From Leyella lascolaii (GTDB taxonomy: Bacteria; Bacteroidota; Bacteroidia; Bacteroidales; Bacteroidaceae), in assembly GCF_900079775.1 (NCBI RefSeq), contig NZ_LT556049.1:1-64000 (forward strand): 64,000 nt of DNA. Reading direction: 5' to 3'. The number at the start of each line of letters is the position of its first letter. Positions within the stretch are counted from its first letter, which is position 1. This document shows positions 25,974-34,093 of this stretch, piece by piece. The notes below the pieces were generated by a model. It did not search any database and had not been told where the DNA came from. It was given only the letters and a program-made list of their open reading frames with translations. The translations under genes were made by a program, and so were the position numbers.

Positions 25974-26819
25974 TTACTCTGCAGCCGGTTCCTCAGCAGC
26001 GGGAGCCTCTGTTGCCTGAGCGGCAGCCTCTTCGGCGGGAGCGTCCTTGCGTGCCTTGCGTGCGCGCTTCGGTTTTGCGTCGGCGGCAGCCTCAGCCTGT
26101 TCTGCGGCAGCCTTCTCGTCTGCCTTCTCAGCCCTGCGCTCCTCCAGACCTTCGGCAATGGCGTTGCAGCATGCTGTAAGAACCACGTCGATGGAGTCCT
26201 TGGCGTCGTCGTTGGCAGGTATGACGAAGTCGATGTTCTTCGGATCAGAGTTTGTATCTACCATCGCGAAGACAGGAATACCCAGACGGTTTGCCTCTCT
26301 CACGGCGATATTCTCCTTCATCACGTCCACAACGAAGAGTGCGCTGGGCAGGCGTGTCAGGTCTGATATAGAGCCGAGGTTCTTCTCCAGCTTGGCGCGC
26401 TGGCGTGTTATCTGCAGCAGCTCGCGCTTCGACAGCTTGGAATAAGTACCGTCGTTCATCAGTTTGTCTATGTTGGCCATCTTCTTAACAGCCTTGCGTA
26501 TTGTGGGGAAGTTGGTGAGCATGCCGCCCGGCCAGCGTTCGATGACGTAAGGCATATTTACGCTCGTTGCCTTCTCGGCAACGATTTCCTTTGCTTGTTT
26601 TTTAGTAGCGACAAACAGGATTTTCTTTCCTGACTTGGCAATCTGCTTGAGAGCGTCCGCAGCCTCGTCAATCTTGGCTACTGTCTTGTGCAGATCGATG
26701 ATATGAATGCCGTTGCGCTCCATGAAGATATAGGGAGCCATAGCGGGATTCCATTTGCGACGCAGGTGACCGAAGTGGCATCCTGCTTCCAATAACTGGT
26801 CAAAGTTAGTTCTTGACAT
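25974..26819 (-). CDS. rpsB: Ribosomal protein uS2
   Basis: 281 residues: the uS2 domain (FDQLLEAGCHFGHLRRKWNP, FVATKKQAKEIV, RWPGGMLTNFPTIRKAVKK, PSALFVVDVMKENIAVREA, GIPVFAMVDTNSDP) and a Bacteroidetes-style tail of about 50 residues rich in Ala, Glu and Lys that is probably disordered. It binds the small subunit near uS3 and is required for bS1 docking. It has a 190-bp leader with a hairpin between it and rpsI. Confidence 0.97.
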   Translation of the reverse strand: MSRTNFDQLLEAGCHFGHLRRKWNPAMAPYIFMERNGIHIIDLHKTVAKIDEAADALKQIAKSGKKILFVATKKQAKEIVAEKATSVNMPYVIERWPGGMLTNFPTIRKAVKKMANIDKLMNDGTYSKLSKRELLQITRQRAKLEKNLGSISDLTRLPSALFVVDVMKENIAVREANRLGIPVFAMVDTNSDPKNIDFVIPANDDAKDSIDVVLTACCNAIAEGLEERRAEKADEKAAAEQAEAAADAKPKRARKARKDAPAEEAAAQATEAPAAEEPAAE

Positions 26820-26869
26820 TGTTGTTTTTGTTTGTTTAAATTGTTTACTTTCCTTTTAGTTTTCTCTAA

Positions 26870-26919
26870 CCAGCCTGTGGGTAATCCGTAATACACTACC
26901 CGAAGTCTCACAGGCTTGG
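26870..26919 (-). promoter_or_regulatory. Leader hairpin before rpsB
   Basis: CCAGCCTGTG (26870-26879) pairs with CACAGGCTTGG (26909-26919), and GGGTA pairs with TACCC inside. It sits 51 bp before the rpsB start in an otherwise gene-free 190-bp gap. It could be an autoregulatory uS2 leader or a processing site. No consensus promoter was found in the gap. Confidence 0.45.
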
Positions 26920-27009
26920 ATACTAAACTCATGCATCCCACGCACCGGACATCACGCCGCGACGCACTGCCATGGCGGCAGCAGACGGCACATCCGGCAC
27001 AGGACGACA

Positions 27010-27396
27010 TTAACGCTTGCTGAACTGGAAGCGGCGGCGTGCCTTCGGGCGTCCCGGCTTTTTACGCTCAACGGCGCGTGAATCGCGTGTGAGGAAGCCT
27101 TTGTCCTTGAGAGTCTTCTTGTCATCGGCATTGATTTTCACCAGCGCGCGTGCTATTGCGAGGCGCAGAGCCTGGCTCTGTCCGGTGTAACCGCCACCGT
27201 CAAGATTTGCCTTAATGTCGTATTTGCCTTCCACGTTCAGCAGTTGCAGCGGCTGCTTCACAACATACTGCAGTATGGCTGAGGGGAAATATTTCTCCAG
27301 TTCTACCTTATTTATAATGATCTTGCCTGTACCCTCTGTGAGATAAACACGGGCTACAGAAGTCTTGCGGCGACCAATTGCATTTATCATTTCCAT
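27010..27396 (-). CDS. rpsI: Ribosomal protein uS9
   Basis: 128 residues. Start EMINAIGRRKTSVARVYLTEGTGKI and end GRPKARRRFQFSKR are typical; the C-terminal Ser-Lys-Arg reaches the P-site tRNA. It lies 8 bp after rplM, the universal rplM-rpsI pair. Confidence 0.98.
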   Translation of the reverse strand: MEMINAIGRRKTSVARVYLTEGTGKIIINKVELEKYFPSAILQYVVKQPLQLLNVEGKYDIKANLDGGGYTGQSQALRLAIARALVKINADDKKTLKDKGFLTRDSRAVERKKPGRPKARRRFQFSKR

Positions 27397-27404
27397 CTTA
27401 CTGT

Positions 27405-27866
27405 TTATTTATACTGGTTTATATCGATTGTCTTAGGCTTCTGAGCGGCCTTGTCGTGCTCATCGCCCTCAAATACATAAAGGTTATTCAACAGCTTGCG
27501 TCCGAGCGGACCTTTGGGCAGCATGCCCTTAACAGCGTGACGAATGATTCTGTCCACACCGTTGGGACGGTTGCGCAAGTCTGCCGGTGTGTTGAAACGC
27601 TGTCCGCCAGGATAACCAGTATAACGGGTATAAACCTTGTCGGTCTCCTTCTTTCCGGTGAAAACCACCTTAGAAGCATTGATGATGATTACATTGTCTC
27701 CACAGTCAACATGAGGTGTGAAGTTCGGTTTGTACTTTCCGCGGATAAGTTTTGCTACTTTAGAGCAGAGGCGGCCTACCACCTGATCAGTTGCATCAAC
27801 AACAACCCACTCCTTCTTCGCAGTTTCCTTATTGGCGGAAACAGTCTTGTAACTTAAAGTGTTCAT
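27405..27866 (-). CDS. rplM: Ribosomal protein uL13
   Basis: 153 residues. Motifs WVVVDATDQVVGRLCSKVAKLIRGK, CGDNVIIINASKVVFTGKK and HAVKGMLPKGPLGRKLLNNLYV are diagnostic. It is an early assembly protein of the large subunit and first gene of the rplM-rpsI-rpsB-tsf run. It is preceded by a consensus promoter and a folded leader, suggesting autoregulation. Confidence 0.98.
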   Translation of the reverse strand: MNTLSYKTVSANKETAKKEWVVVDATDQVVGRLCSKVAKLIRGKYKPNFTPHVDCGDNVIIINASKVVFTGKKETDKVYTRYTGYPGGQRFNTPADLRNRPNGVDRIIRHAVKGMLPKGPLGRKLLNNLYVFEGDEHDKAAQKPKTIDINQYK

Positions 27867-28038
27867 TGTTTAATTTAAATATTACTACTAAAAAACATTA
27901 TAACTTTGCGCGAGCGATTCACTAACCGTGAGGTCCGGCCAAAGACCTCCACTATTAACACTCTCACGCTGGGGACTCTAAGTGTATCCCCGAAATAATC
28001 GGACTGCAAAATTACTTAATTTATTCAGCGGGAGCAAA
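27867..28038 (-). promoter_or_regulatory. rplM promoter and structured leader (uL13-type candidate)
   Basis: On the minus strand the -33 TTTG is at 28038-28035, the spacer is 20 bp and the -7 TAATTTTG is at 28014-28007. The transcript (from about 28000) has one hairpin at 27991-27971 (GGGGA...TCCCC) and a stronger one at 27952-27928 (GTGGAGGTC...GACCTCAC), then AU-rich sequence to the start codon. A uL13 leader family is known in Bacteroidia; this segment is a likely member, which I could not check by covariance search. Confidence 0.6.
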
Positions 28039-28339
28039 CGGGAACGGCGCGGAGAAAGTAATATTAATAAAATTTAACTGTTTTAGATATTATTAATACC
28101 GTTATCAACCTGCACCGACCGCATTACGCACATACGGGACAAGGTGAGGAGGATGACGGAACGGATTCGGAGACGCACAGGATAACGCAAACCGACATTA
28201 ACAGATGTTCACGTTTGGAGATTCGGATTTAACATATCGTTTTCCGCATTCCGGCATTCCGACAGACAGCCGGCAGTGACCGGAAAGCCCGTCCGGCACC
28301 CTCCGGAGGGCGATTTTATATGAATCTCACAGCCGGAAA
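28039..28339. other. Intergenic region right of the rplM promoter
   Basis: No gene or clear signal seen. The sequence becomes GC-richer toward the 22-bp repeats. Confidence 0.3.
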
Positions 28340-28537
28340 GGCTCTTCTGCATTGCAGAACATGCCATAGCGGTGTGCGGAAAAGGCTTTCCGGTGGTGCG
28401 ATACGGGCTTTTTGAGGTCATGAAAAAGGCTTTCCGGTGGTGCGATACGGGCTTTTTGAGGTCATGAAAAAGGCTTTCCGGTGTAATGAAAAAGGCTCTT
28501 TGAGGACACGGAACGGGCTTTTCCGCAAAACGGGAAA
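28340..28537. repeat. 22-bp-register repeat, locus 2 (9 units)
   Basis: Units start every 22 bp at 28340, 28362, 28384, 28406, 28428, 28450, 28472, 28494 and 28516. Most begin GGCTT(T/C). Four alternate exactly, giving a 44-bp repeat (28384-28427 repeated at 28428-28471). Typical halves are GGCTTTCCGG and GTCATGAAAAA. The register continues loosely to about 28545. Frames that cross it are not genes. Confidence 0.85.
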
Positions 28538-28837
28538 TGCCGTCCCTTAATATCAAACAGCACAAGCGGTTGTATGACAAAGAGTTACGCATTTCACAGA
28601 AAAACGCGATTTCCGGTGCAAAATTAAGTCCAAGGGCGTCGCAACCCGGTTTTTCCGCGTTTTTGGAGGATGCCGTTTAACATTCCGGACAGTGCATTTA
28701 TGATTTTTTAAACAATCGTATATCATATATACAACACCTCACATGGCGTCATGACATATCATATACGATACTATTATATATAATGTGCGGCACTGTCATA
28801 TATAAGGAACGGCAGCGCGCGCGAGGCACATCCGCTC
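28538..28837. other. Intergenic region before the hip-like module
   Basis: No gene seen. AT-rich with ATATAT runs near 28720-28800. It lies downstream of the hipT-like gene and should contain its terminator, but no strong hairpin with T run was found. Confidence 0.3.
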
Positions 28838-29794
28838 CTACTTCAGCATCACTATGCGCCGCAGGATGAGGTTCTTGTATTGTCTTTTCATGTCATGCGG
28901 CAGGAACGAAGAGTCTATTATCCCGAACCATTTCGGTATGGCGCGGCTGAAGCGTTTAGCCATATTGTCTATCACCTTGGCGTCGACGCCCGACGATGTG
29001 ATAGACTTTATGAAATCATCTCGCCTGAGCCTGCGCTTCTTACCGTTGAGCGTGAGAGCCAGTTCTTCAGGGTCGCCGGGCATGATGAGCGCGGTCGCCA
29101 CCATGTCGTAGGCAGGAGTGAGCGTGTAGCCGGTCGTCCCGTTGTTGTAGAGCGAGAAGTTCTTCAGATGCATGTCGGCGTTGCCGGTTATCCACGAGAA
29201 CACCACCACTTCCCAGAAGTTGACGAGGTCGAGCTTCGGAGCCGCCGAATACTTCTTTATAGCCTTTGCTATCTGCTCGTACGAACCCTTGTATTTATAT
29301 TCGGTGAGCCTCTCCGTGAGCTGGCACATGTCCTCCATCGGCACCTTCGCGCCCGTCTCCGTGCGGTCCACGCGCCTCGTGATGTAGCACAGCTCGCCGT
29401 CGCTGAAGCGTATAAGACTGTGAGGCACCACGCTTATCCTCACAGCCTCGGCAAGGTGCATGGTGACATCCTCAAGCTCGGGCAAAGCCCTGTAGGCGTC
29501 GGTCTGCGGCTTGAGGATGAACCGTCCCCACAGACCGACGATGGTGAAGCGGTCGGGCACGTTGCGCCCTCCCTTGTCAATGTCGAGCGACAGCTTTGCC
29601 TGCACACCAGTAAGCGTGCTCTGGCTGCGCACCACCTGCCGCGCGAGGTCGCCCAACTGCGCGCGAACGTAAGGCAGAGCCGGTGCCTCGCGCACACCGA
29701 AGAACTTCCGCGCACACGCCGGATGATAGTCTTTCTGTCCTTCTTTCAGCGGCTTGTAGCAGTGAAGGCATATTCTTTCCGATTCGTTTTCCAT
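28838..29794 (-). CDS. HipT-like serine/threonine kinase toxin
   Basis: 318 residues, the core of HipA without its N-terminal subdomain. It starts with a small zinc-finger-like motif (CLHCYKPL, YHPACARKFFG). Kinase features: Gly-rich loop STLTGVQAKLS (about 59-69), ATP-binding lysine in FILKP, catalytic loop GNADMHLKNFS, and metal-binding PAYDMV. The loop contains Ser/Thr residues of the kind autophosphorylated in HipA/HipT. It should phosphorylate a tRNA synthetase and stall translation. The missing N-terminal subdomain is encoded separately upstream, as in three-gene HipBST systems. trpS lies just beyond the promoter of this operon. Confidence 0.85.
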   Translation of the reverse strand: MENESERICLHCYKPLKEGQKDYHPACARKFFGVREAPALPYVRAQLGDLARQVVRSQSTLTGVQAKLSLDIDKGGRNVPDRFTIVGLWGRFILKPQTDAYRALPELEDVTMHLAEAVRISVVPHSLIRFSDGELCYITRRVDRTETGAKVPMEDMCQLTERLTEYKYKGSYEQIAKAIKKYSAAPKLDLVNFWEVVVFSWITGNADMHLKNFSLYNNGTTGYTLTPAYDMVATALIMPGDPEELALTLNGKKRRLRRDDFIKSITSSGVDAKVIDNMAKRFSRAIPKWFGIIDSSFLPHDMKRQYKNLILRRIVMLK

Positions 29795-29860
29795 CCCGAT
29801 AACAGTTTATGAAGTCATTGTCCGTCCTGCCCGATGCGGCTTGCGGAGGCGCGACCACGG

Positions 29861-30187
29861 TCAGTCGTCGTCCTGTTCGGGCACCACGCTCACCGCCCCT
29901 ATGCAGTCCTTGCAGCACGCCATGAGCAATGCCATGCGGTCGAGCCGGTTTATCTTCCAGCTCCTCTCCGCTATGCCGAGCAGCCAGCCTTCGGGTATGA
30001 GCCCGTCGAAGAAAGGAAACAGCACGGTGGCATGATAAGCCTCCTTCCTCAGAGTGAGCGTGAGGCTCACTGCCTCGGCACCGTCTGAGGCAAGATAAGA
30101 GCTGTCGTAGCTGAACGTGAATCCGTTCTCGTCCTCGACAAGACGTCCGGCGAGACGGTCGTAAAGATAAACGCGCGCTGTCTTCAT
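29861..30187 (-). CDS. HipS-like protein (HipA N-terminal subdomain)
   Basis: 108 residues matching the N-subdomain 1 of HipA: TARVYLYDRLAGRLVEDENGFTFSY, LASDGAEAVSLTLTLRKEAY, then LFPFFDGLIPEGWLLGIAE and CCKDCIGAVSVVPE. In full-length HipA this part precedes the kinase; here it is a separate gene between the hipB-like and hipT-like genes. In the E. coli HipBST system the corresponding HipS acts as the antitoxin. The gene ends 66 bp before hipT and starts 36 bp after hipB. Confidence 0.85.
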   Translation of the reverse strand: MKTARVYLYDRLAGRLVEDENGFTFSYDSSYLASDGAEAVSLTLTLRKEAYHATVLFPFFDGLIPEGWLLGIAERSWKINRLDRMALLMACCKDCIGAVSVVPEQDDD

Positions 30188-30223
30188 ATTCTCTTTAGCA
30201 TAATGATGTACGTGTCAATGTCC

Positions 30224-30451
30224 TCACTCCTCACGCTTCCGGCTTCCGCCGCCAGCCTCAACCGCCCCCACCTGTCTGCCGAAGAGGCTCAGCACCTGGT
30301 TTATCTTGTCCATGCGCAAGGTCTGTTTGCCCTGTTCGAGCTCACGCACAAAACGGAGTCCCACGCCCGACTTGTCGGCAAGGTCCACCTGCGTGAGGTT
30401 GAACTTCTTTCTCATCTCTTTCACAAATGCGGCTATTTCCCTGTCTTCCAT
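30224..30451 (-). CDS. HipB-like XRE-family repressor
   Basis: 75 residues from the preferred ATG at 30451 (MEDREIAAFVKEMRKKF). A longer frame from 30481 would place the start inside an operator. Helix-turn-helix: FNLTQVDLADKSGVGLRFVRELEQGKQTLRMDKINQVLSLFG, a classical XRE domain. The short Arg/Lys/Glu tail lacks an obvious dimer extension. It should repress the three-gene operon by binding the ATTATACC/GGTATAAT palindromes just upstream. Confidence 0.85.
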   Translation of the reverse strand: MEDREIAAFVKEMRKKFNLTQVDLADKSGVGLRFVRELEQGKQTLRMDKINQVLSLFGRQVGAVEAGGGSRKREE

Positions 30452-30556
30452 ATTATACCCGTTTGGGTACAAATATAGCAATTAAACACGTATATTATAC
30501 CTTTTAGGGTATAATTTTATTGAAATCATTTTATATTATACCCTTTCGGGTGTAAT
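30452..30556. promoter_or_regulatory. Three palindromic operators of the hip-like operon
   Basis: Operators of the form ATTATACC-N6-GGTATAAT lie at 30452-30473, 30494-30515 and 30535-30556, with centres 42 and 41 bp apart (about four helical turns), so dimers would sit on one face of the DNA. The middle copy is perfect; the outer ones have two or one mismatches in the right arm. The first touches the hipB start codon. Confidence 0.85.
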
Positions 30557-30896
30557 AAGAACACAAATCACAGACAATGACAACCGCCTTGCGCGGACGG
30601 AGACACTCCCGTACAGCACCATACAGATTGCCGTAACGGTATATAAGCAGCTGTCCTAAATTAACCTATAAATATAATTACTCATATGTTATATCCGTCT
30701 TTCTCATCATCCTATGTGCTCTTCAGGGATTCATTCCGGTGTCTCTTCGGTCGTACATTCCGCCAACCCCACTCTCCGGACTTTGAAATGCAGTTTCTGA
30801 ACGGCACACAATATGACGGCAATTGATTGGGAACATCTGATTAATCATGACAAAAACGGCATTAAACGGACATTCTCCACTTCCACAGGCGCATTG

Positions 30897-30929
30897 TTTG
30901 GCGTATGTCAGAAAATGTTAGTACCTTTG
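30897..30929 (+). promoter_or_regulatory. Probable trpS promoter
   Basis: TTTG at 30897-30900 and TACCTTTG at 30922-30929 with a 21-bp spacer. The start codon follows 76 bp later. The rest of the 450-bp gap between the hip operators and trpS shows no gene. Confidence 0.55.
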
Positions 30930-31005
30930 TGGGCACACTTGGCAACGAAGCGCGCGGGATGCCCACGCCGCCGAGAAACCGTTAACATAACAATATAAAA
31001 ACACA

Positions 31006-32097
31006 ATGGGAAAAGTAATTCTTACCGGTGACCGCCCTACCGGAAAACTTCATCTGGGCCACTACATAGGTTCGCTGCGCCGCAGGGTGCTGCTTCAGAA
31101 CGAAGGCAACTACGACCGCATGTTCGTCTTCATGGCTGATGTGCAGGCACTCACCGACAATGCGGAGAATCCTGAGAAGATACGCCGGAACATCATCGAG
31201 GTGGCTCTCGACTATCTGGCTGCCGGACTCGATCCGGAGAAATGCACGCTCTTCATACAGAGCCAGATACCCGAGCTTGCCGAACTTACCACATATCTGA
31301 TGAACCTCATCACCGTGTCGCGCGTGCAGCGCAACCCTACGGTGAAGACAGAGATAAAGATGCGCAACTTCGAGGCTAACATTCCGCTCGGATTCTTCTG
31401 CTATCCGGTGAGCCAGGCTGCCGACATCACACTGTTCAAGGCTACCACAGTGCCGGCGGGAGAAGACCAGGAGCCGATGCTGGAGGTGACACGCGAGCTG
31501 GTGAGACGCTTCAACCAGACATATGCCGAGGTGCTCGTAGAGCCGGAGATAATGCTGCCAGAGAACGCCACGGCGCGCCGCCTGCCAGGCACCGACGGCA
31601 AGGAGAAGATGAGCAAGAGTCTGGGCAACTGCATCTATCTGAGCGACCCGGCTGACGTGGTGTGGCAGAAGGTGCGCTCGATGTACACCGATCCGGACCA
31701 TCTTCGGGTGGAAGACCCGGGCAAGGTGGAGGGAAACGCGGTGTTCACATATCTTGACGCCTTCTCGACAGACGACGACTTCGCGCAGTACTGGCCCGAG
31801 TACAAGAATCTGGACGAGCTCCGCGACCACTACCGCAGGGGCGGACTGGGCGACATGAAGTGCAAGAAGTTTCTCAACACCATCATAAACAACATGCTCG
31901 AACCGATGCGCCAGCGTCGCCACGAGTATGAGAAGGACATTCCGGAGATATACAACATCCTGCGCCGGGGCACGGAGAAGGCGCGCGAGACAGCGGCACA
32001 GACAATGAGCGAGGTGCGCCATGCAATGCGCATAGACTACTTCGACGACGCCGAACTCATACGCCGTCAGGCAGAATATTTCGCCGGAGGAAAATAA
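31006..32097 (+). CDS. trpS: Tryptophanyl-tRNA synthetase
   Basis: 363 residues, class I synthetase. HIGH-type motif in [18 protein letters not shown] at the start; KMSKS in [11 protein letters not shown] near residue 203; a long connecting segment [20 protein letters not shown] between them; and a C-terminal helical domain with the basic [10 protein letters not shown]. It charges tRNA-Trp. The branch with [13 protein letters not shown] is the one common in Bacteroidetes and Firmicutes-like TrpRS-II. It is divergent from the hip-like operon, whose kinase family is known to attack TrpS. Confidence 0.97.
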   Translation: MGKVILTGDRPTGKLHLGHYIGSLRRRVLLQNEGNYDRMFVFMADVQALTDNAENPEKIRRNIIEVALDYLAAGLDPEKCTLFIQSQIPELAELTTYLMNLITVSRVQRNPTVKTEIKMRNFEANIPLGFFCYPVSQAADITLFKATTVPAGEDQEPMLEVTRELVRRFNQTYAEVLVEPEIMLPENATARRLPGTDGKEKMSKSLGNCIYLSDPADVVWQKVRSMYTDPDHLRVEDPGKVEGNAVFTYLDAFSTDDDFAQYWPEYKNLDELRDHYRRGGLGDMKCKKFLNTIINNMLEPMRQRRHEYEKDIPEIYNILRRGTEKARETAAQTMSEVRHAMRIDYFDDAELIRRQAEYFAGGK

Positions 32098-32151
32098 GGA
32101 AACGCGGATGCGGGCGCACGGCGCGCCCATCACACATCCTCATACAGCGTC

Positions 32152-32182
32152 AACGCCGCAGGCACAGTGTGTCTGCGGCGTT
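32152..32182. terminator. Hairpin between convergent genes
   Basis: AACGCCGCAG (32152-32161) pairs with CTGCGGCGTT (32173-32182), extended by CAGC/GCTG with a bulge. It lies between trpS and the leftward transporter gene. There is no long T run, so termination efficiency is uncertain. Confidence 0.55.
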
Positions 32183-32189
32183 GCTGTAT

Positions 32190-33158
32190 TCATCCCGCCT
32201 GACCGCGCGAAGCCTTCCGCTCATGGTTCCATATCTCAACGCTGTTTATTATGTTCTGCCATAGTATGTAGCAGCCCGGTCCCACCGACGACAGCGGATT
32301 GAGGTAGGTGTAGGATATCCATATGGCGAAGGCGGTGTTCTTCTGTCCGAGTGCCTGTCCGGCATTGACGGTGCTGTCGAAGTAATGACCTATGAACCGT
32401 CCCACGGCAAACTGCATCAGGCACAGGATAAATACCACTACGGCTATCGCTATGAGGAATGTCCAGGTGGTGTCGGCATGCACTATGTTCTTCACAGTGG
32501 TGCCGCTGACAATCATAAGGGAACCGCACCACAGGTAGTAAGCCAGATCCTTCACTGAGAGTATGGCGCGGTGGAGGCGCCGCATATGGTGTTTCACGAC
32601 ATAGGCGAACAGCATCGGAGCCACAAGCACCGTACACACCTTATATAATATGATGAAGAACGCCTCGAAGAACGACATGTGCGCGCCCTTCTCTATGAGC
32701 GGAAGGCACAACGGTATGAGCAGAGCAGTGATGAAGTTTGACAGAAACGTGTATGCCGTCATCTGCTCTATGTCGCCTCCTATCTTCCTCACCACCACGG
32801 CGGCGGCTGACGCGCACGGTCCGATGACGCATATAAGCATAGCCTCCATGAGCACAAGACTGTCGCCGGTCATGCCGAACCCCACCACAAGAGCCGTGAT
32901 AAGCACTACCGTGAGCAACTGGAACGCACTCACCCAAAGATGCCACGGCACTATGCGGAGCTTTCTGAAGTCTACCTTGCAGAAGGTTACGAAGAGCACG
33001 AGAAACATGAACACGGGCAGCATGGCGTCGAGAACGGGCGCGAAGAAGGCGGAGGCTGCGCTCAGCGAGGGGGTGAAGGCGAACGTGAGATAGAATATGG
33101 CTCCCATGGCAATGGCTATGGCGAGAGTCCAGTCTTTTATGAACCTGATGACACTCAT
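32190..33158 (-). CDS. Bile acid:sodium symporter-family membrane transporter
   Basis: 322 residues from the ATG at 33158 (MSVIRFIKDWTLAIAIAMGA); the frame extends upstream only by running through the 66-bp repeats. About 9-10 membrane segments. The family signature lies in ICVIGPCASAAAVVVRKIGGD and the second repeat in GQALGQKNTAFAIWISYTYLNP, matching the two discontinuous helices of BASS transporters. Substrate could be a bile acid, a keto acid or another organic anion. It converges on trpS; its promoter must lie in 33159-33310 and face away from repeat array 2. Confidence 0.85.
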   Translation of the reverse strand: MSVIRFIKDWTLAIAIAMGAIFYLTFAFTPSLSAASAFFAPVLDAMLPVFMFLVLFVTFCKVDFRKLRIVPWHLWVSAFQLLTVVLITALVVGFGMTGDSLVLMEAMLICVIGPCASAAAVVVRKIGGDIEQMTAYTFLSNFITALLIPLCLPLIEKGAHMSFFEAFFIILYKVCTVLVAPMLFAYVVKHHMRRLHRAILSVKDLAYYLWCGSLMIVSGTTVKNIVHADTTWTFLIAIAVVVFILCLMQFAVGRFIGHYFDSTVNAGQALGQKNTAFAIWISYTYLNPLSSVGPGCYILWQNIINSVEIWNHERKASRGQAG

Positions 33159-33301
33159 AACGTTTTGGATTTGTCTTACAGGTGACAAAATTAGCACAAA
33201 ATTATCATATTCGTCGCCCCGCAAACGCTTTTTTTGGCACACAGATTGCGTAGAATAAGATAATGGAGAGACTTGCGGAGGCGTTTGTCGGTTTTTTATC
33301 G

Positions 33302-33550
33302 TATCTTTGCATAAGCCGTGCTGCACTCGGGAAAGTGAAAACCTGTTTTCTTTCCGCTCGTTTGCTACGGCTTTGCATAAGTCAGGCTGGCACTCGGGAA
33401 AATAAGAGCAAGCTCTTTTCCGCTCATTGGCACTGACTTTGCATAAGCCGTGCTGCACTCGGGAAAGTGAAAACCTGTTTTCTTTCCGCTCGTTTGCTAC
33501 GGTTTTGCATAATTCAGGCTGGCACTCGGGAAAACAAGAGCAAGCTCAAT
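33302..33550 (+). repeat. 66-bp hairpin repeat array 2 (three full units plus part)
   Basis: Units start at 33313, 33379, 33445 and 33511, exactly 66 bp apart. Outer arms alternate: AAGCCGT...ACGGCTT, AAGTCAG...CTGACTT, AAGCCGT...ACGGTTT, then AATTCAG without a partner. Each unit holds CACTCGGGAAA, a central dyad (GAAAAC-CT-GTTTTC or AAGAGC-AA-GCTCTT) and TTTCCGCTC. Neighbouring units cannot pair well with each other, so hairpins must form within a unit. A TATCTTTG box at 33302-33309 faces the acetyltransferase gene, placing the array in its likely leader. Confidence 0.9.
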
Positions 33551-33572
33551 GTTATTATAAAACGATGGAATA

Positions 33573-34040
33573 ATGAACATACGCAGAGCGTCTGAAAAAG
33601 ACATACCACAGATAAAGAAACTGCTCGATCAGGTGAACGCCGTGCATCATGAGGGGCGTCCGGACCTGTTCCGTCTCGGGCGGAAATATGACGACGGAGA
33701 ACTCAAGGACATATTACAGGACGACAGACGTCCGGTCTTTGTGGCGGCTGACAGCAGCGACACGGCTGTGGGATATGTTTTCTGCGTGCTGCAAAAACCC
33801 GGAGACAGCCATATTCTCGAACCTGTCACCACCCTGTATATAGACGACCTGTGCGTAGACAAGGACTGTCGCGGACAGCACATCGGCACGGAGCTTTACC
33901 GGCATGTGCTCGACTTCGCGCGCGAGAAAGGCTGCCACAACCTCACACTCAACGTGTGGAGCTGCAACCCGGAGGCAATGAGGTTTTACGAGCGTTGCGG
34001 ACTGACACCGCAGAAGGTGTGCATGGAACAGATTATCTGA
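33573..34040 (+). CDS. GNAT-family N-acetyltransferase
   Basis: 155 residues, one GNAT domain. IRRASEKDIPQIKKLLDQV at the start; the acetyl-CoA loop is in VDKDCRGQHIGTELYRHVL (R-x-x-x-x-G); the end NPEAMRFYERCGLTPQKV is standard. The substrate is unknown. It is the first gene downstream of repeat array 2 and its TATCTTTG box. A glycosyltransferase gene follows after 53 bp and may share the transcript. Confidence 0.9.
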   Translation: MNIRRASEKDIPQIKKLLDQVNAVHHEGRPDLFRLGRKYDDGELKDILQDDRRPVFVAADSSDTAVGYVFCVLQKPGDSHILEPVTTLYIDDLCVDKDCRGQHIGTELYRHVLDFAREKGCHNLTLNVWSCNPEAMRFYERCGLTPQKVCMEQII

Positions 34041-34093
34041 CAGCCGCGACGCGGTTATTACACCCGGACAATCATCAGAAAAGGCAAAAGACA

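Noticed and set aside
28209..28592. 127-residue frame over the 22-bp repeats
   Set aside because: Composed of the repeat and without a recognisable start or family; the exact 44-bp duplication explains its open frame only in part.
30982..32133. 383-residue frame opposite trpS
   Set aside because: trpS is certain; the antisense frame shows no domain and starts and stops near its ends by codon bias.
33159..33458. Upstream extension of the transporter gene
   Set aside because: It runs through repeat array 2 and gives a non-membrane, repeat-coded N-terminus; the ATG at 33158 starts the first membrane helix region.
33851..34093. Upstream extension of the GT-A glycosyltransferase
   Set aside because: It overlaps the acetyltransferase gene in another frame; the ATG at 34094 begins the GT-A fold.
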